NCBI GenBank assembly: GCA_963971575.1
Contig: OZ020617.1
Span: 42,628,606-42,692,605 of the forward strand
DNA: 64,000 nt
Direction: 5' to 3'
DNA from: Liopterus haemorrhoidalis
Lineage: Eukaryota > Arthropoda > Insecta > Coleoptera > Dytiscidae
Part shown: one piece after another, positions 58,336 to 64,000 of the stretch
How positions within the stretch are numbered: position 1 is the stretch's first letter
Layout: each line of letters begins with the position of its first letter
Program-made: the position numbers and the translations under genes
The notes under the pieces: model-generated
The model's database searches: none
Told to the model about the DNA's origin: nothing
What the model saw: only the letters and a program-made list of their open reading frames with translations

Positions 58336-59645
58336 TATTATAAGTTATATAGTTAGACCAGTAAGTAGGTTTGCCATGTAAAATTTTATAAATCAAAATC
58401 ATCGTATGAATATGTATATGAATTCTTACATTGAACCAGTTGAGTGTATTTAACATATTTTGAATTAAAGTATAACGATTATATTTTAGAATAATTCTCT
58501 TTCCTGTTTTGCAGTTTTTGTAAGGCATTGCTGTACATTTTCATGTAATTATGTAATGAAATGCTAAATTTTATGTATATATAGCTATAAGCTAATAAAT
58601 AAATATTATTAAGGCCCGGTTTTTCCACCTTCAGATAAACTTCCAGGTAAATATCTGACAAATAAGGTTATTTGTAACTTCATCTGCTGAGTAAATGTCA
58701 TCCCTTCTTTCTATACAAAAGTATCTATCGGATAGTTATCTAACGTATAATGAGACTGACGTATTGGATTCACTGACTGGTATTGACATTTATTCAGCAG
58801 ATGAAGTTACAAATAACCTTATCTGTCAGATAGTTACCTGGGACTTTATATGAAGGTGGAAAGACCGGGCCTAAGTGATGTATTATCTAATAAATACAAA
58901 ATTGATATACAGTATTATTGAAAATGAGGCTGTATGATATTTTTATAAACAGTACACTTAGCCCAATAAGAAAGTTCTGCTGAAACTCTTGAAAAAAAGT
59001 ACAGTTTTTTTGATTTTTTTTATGGATATATTCAAAATTACACTTAAAAGTTAAATTACAAAAAAAAATCCTAAATATTTCATTTCCTTAACAATTTCAA
59101 TATTTTCATTATCATGTTTAAGAGATATGTTAGTAACATCAATTTTAATTAAATGAAATTTACTTGCAATTATCATTGCTTTAGTTTTATTTAAATTTAA
59201 TTTAAGCTTATTACATTGGAAATAAATTGAAATTTGGCTAAGTTCATGTCGCAACTTGTTTACTGCAGTATTTAAATTATTATCAGAAATATCTAGAAGA
59301 GTATCATCGTAATTGAGACATTAAATTGCAGTTCCATACTAAGTTTATATCATTTATATAAATTATAAATAATAAAGGCCCAATTACACTCCCCTGAGGT
59401 ACTCCAACATCATTTTTACAAACAGAGGAAACAATGTTATTAACTTCATTGCAACCTCAGCCAAATACCTGAGACAAAATACTGTTGAAGTTTACGAAGC
59501 AGAATAGATCTGTCAATAGTTTGAAAAGCTCTTTTGAGATCTATAAAGACAACAACAATATATTTATTATGGTCAATATCTTTTTTCCATTCTGAAATAG
59601 TTAATTGCAGAGCAGTTTCACACGAAAAACCAATATAAATAATAA
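58336..59645 (-). pseudogene. LINE B reverse transcriptase, interrupted by a MITE
   Basis: Minus strand from 59645: SCETALQLTISEWKKDIDHN, VVFIDLKRAFQTIDRSIL (RT motif A region), [19 protein letters not shown], then YDDTLLDIS where YADDT is usual, KLKLNLNKTKAMII and EIVKEMKYLGFFF. Beyond the MITE comes LQKLQNRK and NMLNTLNWFNVRIHIHI, then TMILIYKILHGKPTY. The protein type is CR1/Jockey-like with an I-group flavour, but its family differs from LINE A. Frame shifts at about 59060 and 59470; coding ends where LINE A begins (58335), so LINE A seems to have landed in or next to it. Confidence 0.7.
58613..58871. mobile_element. Fold-back MITE, TAA duplication
   Basis: Arms of 88 bp (58613-58700 and 58784-58871) are inverted copies with about nine differences, leaving an 83-bp centre. 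The ends read GGCCCGGT, flanked by TAA at 58610-58612 and 58872-58874. 259 bp, noncoding. It splits LINE B. The TAA duplication points to a Harbinger-type mover. Confidence 0.85.
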
Positions 59646-60629
59646 ATATGTGGAAATGTAATGAAAAATGAGATTAAAAGATTCTGCATTAGTAACGCGG
59701 CCGCAGCCGGCCGGCTAGATGCCGTTTATCATACTTATTTTCAAAGAGCTAAATAATCATCCCATAAGAAAAACAATTTATTAAAATTGTTTTATTTACA
59801 AGTTATAATTAAACAAAATCAGCTACAAAAAGTTCATCCAAACATCCTGTACAATATCAGCAATGTATAATACAGGATGATTATTATGACATTGTTGCCT
59901 GTATTTTAATTTGACTGCCAAAAGCTATATTGGACAGACAAATAAGGAGACTACCACAATATAAAACACCTAAATTGATATGAATACAACATATTTGGAA
60001 CCCCGTTTGATCTCTCCGTATTTTCAAACCCTTGAAATCTTTGAAAACCTTATACTTGAAAATTAAAAAACTGTACCCAAAACAAAAAACGTAAATCAAG
60101 CTCGTATCTCGGCTTTGTCATCATCAGTCAGTATGAAGGCGTCTCAGCTTCTTCTCAGTACTCTTTGCTCTTTTTCAAGCATCCCTCCGCTATGAGCCTT
60201 TGTTTCCCAAGCCCCAGCGTGTTCACATGAGGTGTGAACTCTCCTTTGTTCTGGAGCGAGCAGGATACGCCTGGAACACCGCACTTAATATTCCCTTTAA
60301 ACATGCGGGAGAGATGGAAGTCTGACAACTAGACATTCTTTTACAAAGATGTGTCATTATGCAGCCAGGTGTGAAGAAAAGAAAATGTCGAGATGATATG
60401 AAAGAAAGTTAGATATATTATGTGTTCTTAACAGTAATTTAAGGAAGTGTGCTTGGATCGAATAATAGATCACTGGCAACAAAAGGATAAGAAAAATTAC
60501 ACCATTTGCTGATAACAGATACGGAATTCTCTTTGGAAATTAAATTCAAAATATATAATATTGCAAGAGAACAGCAGACACAGTAGGGTAAAAGAACCTG
60601 GTCTTTACGAGTTATTACCTGAAAAAATA
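59646..60629. other. No gene; GC-richer block
   Basis: 60110-60320 is richer in GC ('ccctccgctatgagcctttgtttcccaagccccagcg') than its neighbours but I could not assign it. No coding signal on either strand. Confidence 0.35.
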
Positions 60630-60930
60630 TACATTTGAACATAGAAACAAGTGTAAGAATATATGACAATTGCAGAGCTGTAGTGGAATGTATACGACAT
60701 AAATCTTCTGCTTTGTTTCAAATGAATAGCGTATACCCTATGCTTGTGTGTGATTGTTTATTGGCTCCCTTACAAGTTAAAGTTTTATGGGACGTATACC
60801 TTCTGATTTTTACGATGTATACCCACAAACAAAATCGTGATTCGTCGCTAAACACAACGCGATACCATTTCTGATCCCATGATGGCCGTAGAAGGTTTCG
60901 CTGGATTTTTTTTATGAATCTTATATTATT
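60630..60930 (-). pseudogene. Tc1-like transposase scrap
   Basis: Minus strand: IRFIKKIQRNLLRPSWDQKW, then YRVVFSDESRFCLWVY, the first catalytic Asp region of Tc1 enzymes (W....W.RVVFSDESRF.L). Further sequence is not convincing. Only a short piece of the DDE domain is left. Confidence 0.5.
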
Positions 60931-60945
60931 AGGACAGTCTATTCA

Positions 60946-61087
60946 CTAATTTGTAGAGAGTACAGACTTGTTAAGTTGTATCGTATTAGTTTTTGTGAAT
61001 AATTTAAGACATTGGTTGATAAAAGATTTGTAGTCCAGATATCTAGTGAACCGCTTCTGCACAGACTCAATTCTATTAATATGTTTA

Positions 61088-61090
<3 letters not shown>
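60946..61090 (-). pseudogene. LINE thumb scrap
   Basis: Minus strand: YKHINRIESVQKRFTRYLDY followed by SFINQCLKL. H....IE.VQ.RF.R.L.Y is the post-palm motif of many LINEs. The amino-terminal side runs into the TA microsatellite. Confidence 0.5.
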
Positions 61091-61092
<2 letters not shown>

Positions 61093-61131
<39 letters not shown>

Positions 61132-61372
61132 AATGAAAAATGATATCAAAAATGCAACCTCCCCGGGAATCGAACCCGCATCCTAGAGATTACGCGTCTC
61201 AGTCTCCTGCCACAGAGCCATGGAGGCATGAGAGAATTGCATTTGATATCAGTGGAGACTGAGACGCGTAATCTCTAGGATGCGGGTTCGATTCCCGGGG
61301 AGGTTGCATTTTTGATATCATTTTTCATTCTTAAAATAACTTTATACTGTTAATTCAAAATAATTTCATATT

Positions 61373-61421
<49 letters not shown>
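61093..61421. repeat. TA microsatellites bracketing an 80-bp perfect inverted repeat
   Basis: (TA)n lies at about 61093-61128 and 61375-61421. Between them the arms 61128-61207 and 61254-61333 are exact inverted copies of each other (80 bp each by hand alignment), separated by 46 nt. The ends read AAGAATGAAAAATGATATCA. Each arm contains a tRNA-type B box, GGTTCGATTCC. The exactness of the arms indicates a recent origin or correction. Confidence 0.85.
61155..61227 (-). tRNA. tRNA-like sequence, anticodon CGT (Thr-like), probably not functional
   Basis: Minus strand from 61227: GCCTCCATGGCTCTGTGG (acceptor and D arm), then GAGACGCGTAATCTC as an anticodon stem-loop and GCGGGTTCGATTCCCG as a T arm. 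B box perfect, A box near consensus. Weak points: the acceptor stem closes only partly, position 33 is G instead of T, and the T stem has one mismatch. A partial second copy is in the right arm (61254-61311, plus strand). I regard it as the head of a SINE-like element or a tRNA pseudogene. Confidence 0.4.
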
Positions 61422-62170
61422 TAGTAGAATACCCGTTCTTCGCACGGAATGAGTTAGATTAAGATTATTATAAAAGAAATATAACTATGTAATTAAATAT
61501 ATATATATATATTTAAATAAAGCTAATTGAATATATGCTTAAGAATAATCTTGAAACAAGTGAGCGGTCAGTAACATTAAATAAATATTCAAGTATATGT
61601 AGCACGTCTTAACAGAACATTAGTATGAATAGAAATGTAAAATGTGAGTGTTCCAATATCACCGTCGTTCCATAATCCAAGATTTTCTAGGCTTCGGAAT
61701 TGAAATGCAAATAGAATAAAGTAGGTAGTCTTTGTAAGCAAAAACAAGGCGATATATTATTGACCTAAAAGATATTGAGGAATCCGTGAATACACATTTT
61801 ACCCCTTTTCACTCCTTAGGGTTCGATTTTCGAAAAACCATTTCTTAGGGGGTTCTTAAGTCATAAAAGGGATATACTCTCCGAATTTCACGTTTCTTTG
61901 TCTACACGACATTCTATCGAATAAAAATTACTTATTTACCCCTTTAGGGTGAAATTTAAAAAAACGGTTAAAACTTTTTCTAAATCATTTAAAAGGACAC
62001 CTATATGCCAAAAAAATAATGTCATAACACAATAAACACAGAGGATGCGAAGGGTTCTATAATTCACCCTGATTGGACATTCACCCCTTTGGGGGTCGAT
62101 TAGGACAAAATCCTGAAATTAATTTTTTAATATTTACATGAGTAATCTTTAAGTAATAAGTATTACTCTA
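61422..62170 (+). repeat. Dispersed repeat E, copy 2
   Basis: Starts CTAGTAGAATACCCGTTCTTCGC right after a TA microsatellite and follows the order of copy 1 (33804-34323), with extra material: 'gtaagcaaaaacaaggcgatat', 'attttaccccttttcactccttag', 'gggatatactctccgaatttcacg' and later 'tttgggggtcgattaggacaaaatcc', which in copy 1 lies before the other landmarks. So the order differs or the unit is repeated internally. Confidence 0.55.
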
Positions 62171-63559
62171 TATATATTCTATTTAGTAGAGATAATAACC
62201 TGAAAATTATTAAAATATATTCACCTCTAGTTGGAGTTGCATTTTCAGTGTCACCCAGTAACTTACTGCGTTGATACACTCTGTCGATTTTACGACTACA
62301 TTACTGAACAATGGTGGCATCTATAATATAAGCCCTCGCAGTTCTTGCCAACTAATTCTATCCTGAATCTTTAGCATAGAATTCCATCAAGTTAATAAAA
62401 AATAACGGAAAAGACTCCAATCTGAATATATCCGAGTACTATCAAAGCCAAGAATTACATAGGAAATTATAGGCAGATGACTACTGTTGATTGGAAATGT
62501 GTTGAGTTTGAAAAAGTACGGAATGTTAAAGAATATGTGGGAAAGAAGACTAAATATCCCACAGCACGTGGGTTAAACAAATATAGGGACAGAAACTAGC
62601 AGAAATTAATAATATTAAAAATAATAGACTCTTGTAAGATTCAACTTAAATAATCTGATTCCGGACGACTGATAGATCATACTTCTCCTTGGTGCTCCCG
62701 AACTGAATCAATTTTAAATAGTTTTGTAGGTTAATCATATATTTATTGACCGTGTATTCTTATATAAATCGTAAATCAGCATATATATCTCTTATTGAAA
62801 ATATCCTCTAAATGTTTATATCTTTTAAATCCGATCATAGAGATGATAGTTTTGCGGAACTTGTCTATTTTAAGAGGATTATCTAACATCTGAATTTAAA
62901 TGGAAAGCGAACAGATTATGTGAAGTATTGTTTTAGCTTCGTTTTTATTATTTTCCTAGTTGCAATACCGTATAAACTTCAAAATCCCTAACCTTATTCT
63001 TAAGCCATTCTTTTGTTTTCATTTTATTAAAGTTACATTTATTTTTATACAGTTTGCAGAAGCGGATGTTTAAAACAAAACTCAAGCTGCTAATCCTTAC
63101 TTTGCACTTGGACCTCTTCAAAACTCTATTCTTCTATAGAAATAAAAAAACCAAGTTCTTAAGTCCCTTGCCATATTATTAAATACAAAAAGGTATAGTG
63201 CACGAGAATCCTTACGCCGATCGATCGACTTCTCAGTCGGTTCAGTGGTTCTCACCAATAAACAAATATCTATTTCTCACAATTCTATGTAAGCTACTAA
63301 TAACGCATATGAACTAGTCGTACCAATATATACGCCCATAGTTTCTATCTTCGCTTGTTATATTTGACTGTAGTCAGATAAACTTTTTTAACTATTTTTG
63401 ACCTCTGGTGCAGAAAACGCACAGATTTGTTATTAATAAGCATAGATTTATTTATATTTGCCAATTATTTAGGTAGTGAAAAATAGACATATTTGTAGTA
63501 TTTAGTCAAGCCTTGGGCGATTGTAATAAAAACTAAGATCAACATATGTTTCCATATAT
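62171..63559. other. No gene recognised
   Basis: AT-rich filler. At about 63560-63615 'acagtgaatttattttttaatggaaca' resembles words at 8190 and 48870 ('ttattttttaaatggaacac', 'aatttttaatggaacacac') and may be the left end of the next element. Confidence 0.35.
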
Positions 63560-63709
63560 ACAGTGAATTTATTTTTTAATGGAACATGTACTATGTCATT
63601 ACCATGGATACAGTTTTTGACAGCAATATAAATCGTGTTCATTTTCATTTACAACATTTACAATTAGAGTGTATACTTTTGCTCATTGCTGATTTAAAAA
63701 TTAATCAAC

Positions 63710-64000
63710 ATGTATACAGATGAAGAAAAAATAATTATGGTAATTTGGTATAACTCCCAAATGAGTTTAAGAGAAGTTTCTGCTGTATTTAGTGTAACTT
63801 ATCCAGATCGGCCAGTACCAAATCCCTCTACAATTTCAAGACTAGTTAATAAATTTCATCGCGAAGGATGTCTTAAGTCAAAACATAAAAAAAAGAACCA
63901 CATCCCACGTGCTTACAGAAGAGAAGCAGTTTGAAATATTATTACAAGTGGAAGAAAACAATCAAAATACTTTAAGATCAGTTGCTCAAACCGTTGGTGT
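63710..64000 (+). pseudogene. Transposase N terminus (DUF4817-like helix-turn-helix), runs off the window
   Basis: From the ATG at 63710: MYTDEEKIIMVIWYNSQ, then PVPNPSTISRLVNKFHREG, the helix-turn-helix found at the start of many arthropod Tc1/mariner-superfamily transposases. After the lysine-rich stretch the frame ends (63934), but in another frame LTEEKQFEILLQVEEN and NTLRSVAQTVGV continue the expected second helix-turn-helix up to the window end. A single-base slip in the A8 run near 63890 would explain this. It may be a sequencing or assembly slip. Confidence 0.6.

Noticed and set aside
61155..61227. Functional tRNA-Thr gene
   Set aside because: Poorly closing acceptor stem, G at position 33, and location in a palindromic repeat.

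Overview
This is an AT-rich stretch of animal nuclear DNA, most probably from an insect or another arthropod. That is inferred from the mixture of repeat families, and no species is implied. I could not support a single host gene, genuine tRNA, rRNA or CRISPR array in 64 kb. Almost everything recognisable is a transposable element or a relic of one, in many states of decay and often nested.

Layout. 1-3 kb: a dispersed repeat split by a TIR element, then a Harbinger-like non-autonomous element rich in TTGATC. 5-9.1 kb: a tRNA-type SINE, the 3' part of an RTE-clade LINE, a hAT terminus and a hAT transposase relic. 9.4-10.7 kb: a Harbinger element whose gene was split by a hAT MITE. 11.6-13 kb: two dead mariners, one holding a LINE fragment. 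13.9-15.6 kb: a TG...CA element with a 5-bp duplication, next to a LINE end. 16.4-21.3 kb: a second SINE copy with target duplication, a mariner with its catalytic middle deleted, a pogo-like element, and a Tc1 element with a spliceable intron. 21.4-25.5 kb: RTE and other LINE tails. 26.9-31.4 kb: a mariner, a Harbinger-like MITE and two roughly 1-kb non-autonomous hATs around a LINE scrap. 33-38 kb: dispersed repeats and two MITE-like elements side by side. 39 kb: a TTF-finger hAT relic. 40.3-45.2 kb: a LINE interrupted by an apparently intact DD41D mariner, abutting a Tx1/L1-like LINE. 47-50.2 kb: a mariner and two hATs. 51.6-53.8 kb: a MITE and a Tc1 relic. 55.8-61.1 kb: LINE tails, a fold-back MITE and a Tc1 scrap. 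61.1-61.4 kb: an 80-bp inverted repeat carrying tRNA-like sequence between TA microsatellites. 63.7 kb: the start of a transposase that runs off the window.

The most notable features are the intact-looking DD41D transposase with perfect 29-bp inverted ends (40896-42205), the intron-bearing Tc1 gene (19693-21290), and a set of non-autonomous elements whose ends are packed with a family-specific short motif (GCGGAT, CCGGGA, CGGTTT, TTGATC, ACTGGC). These motif arrays may be transposase-binding arrays. Nested insertions with clean target duplications let the order of events be read at several places.
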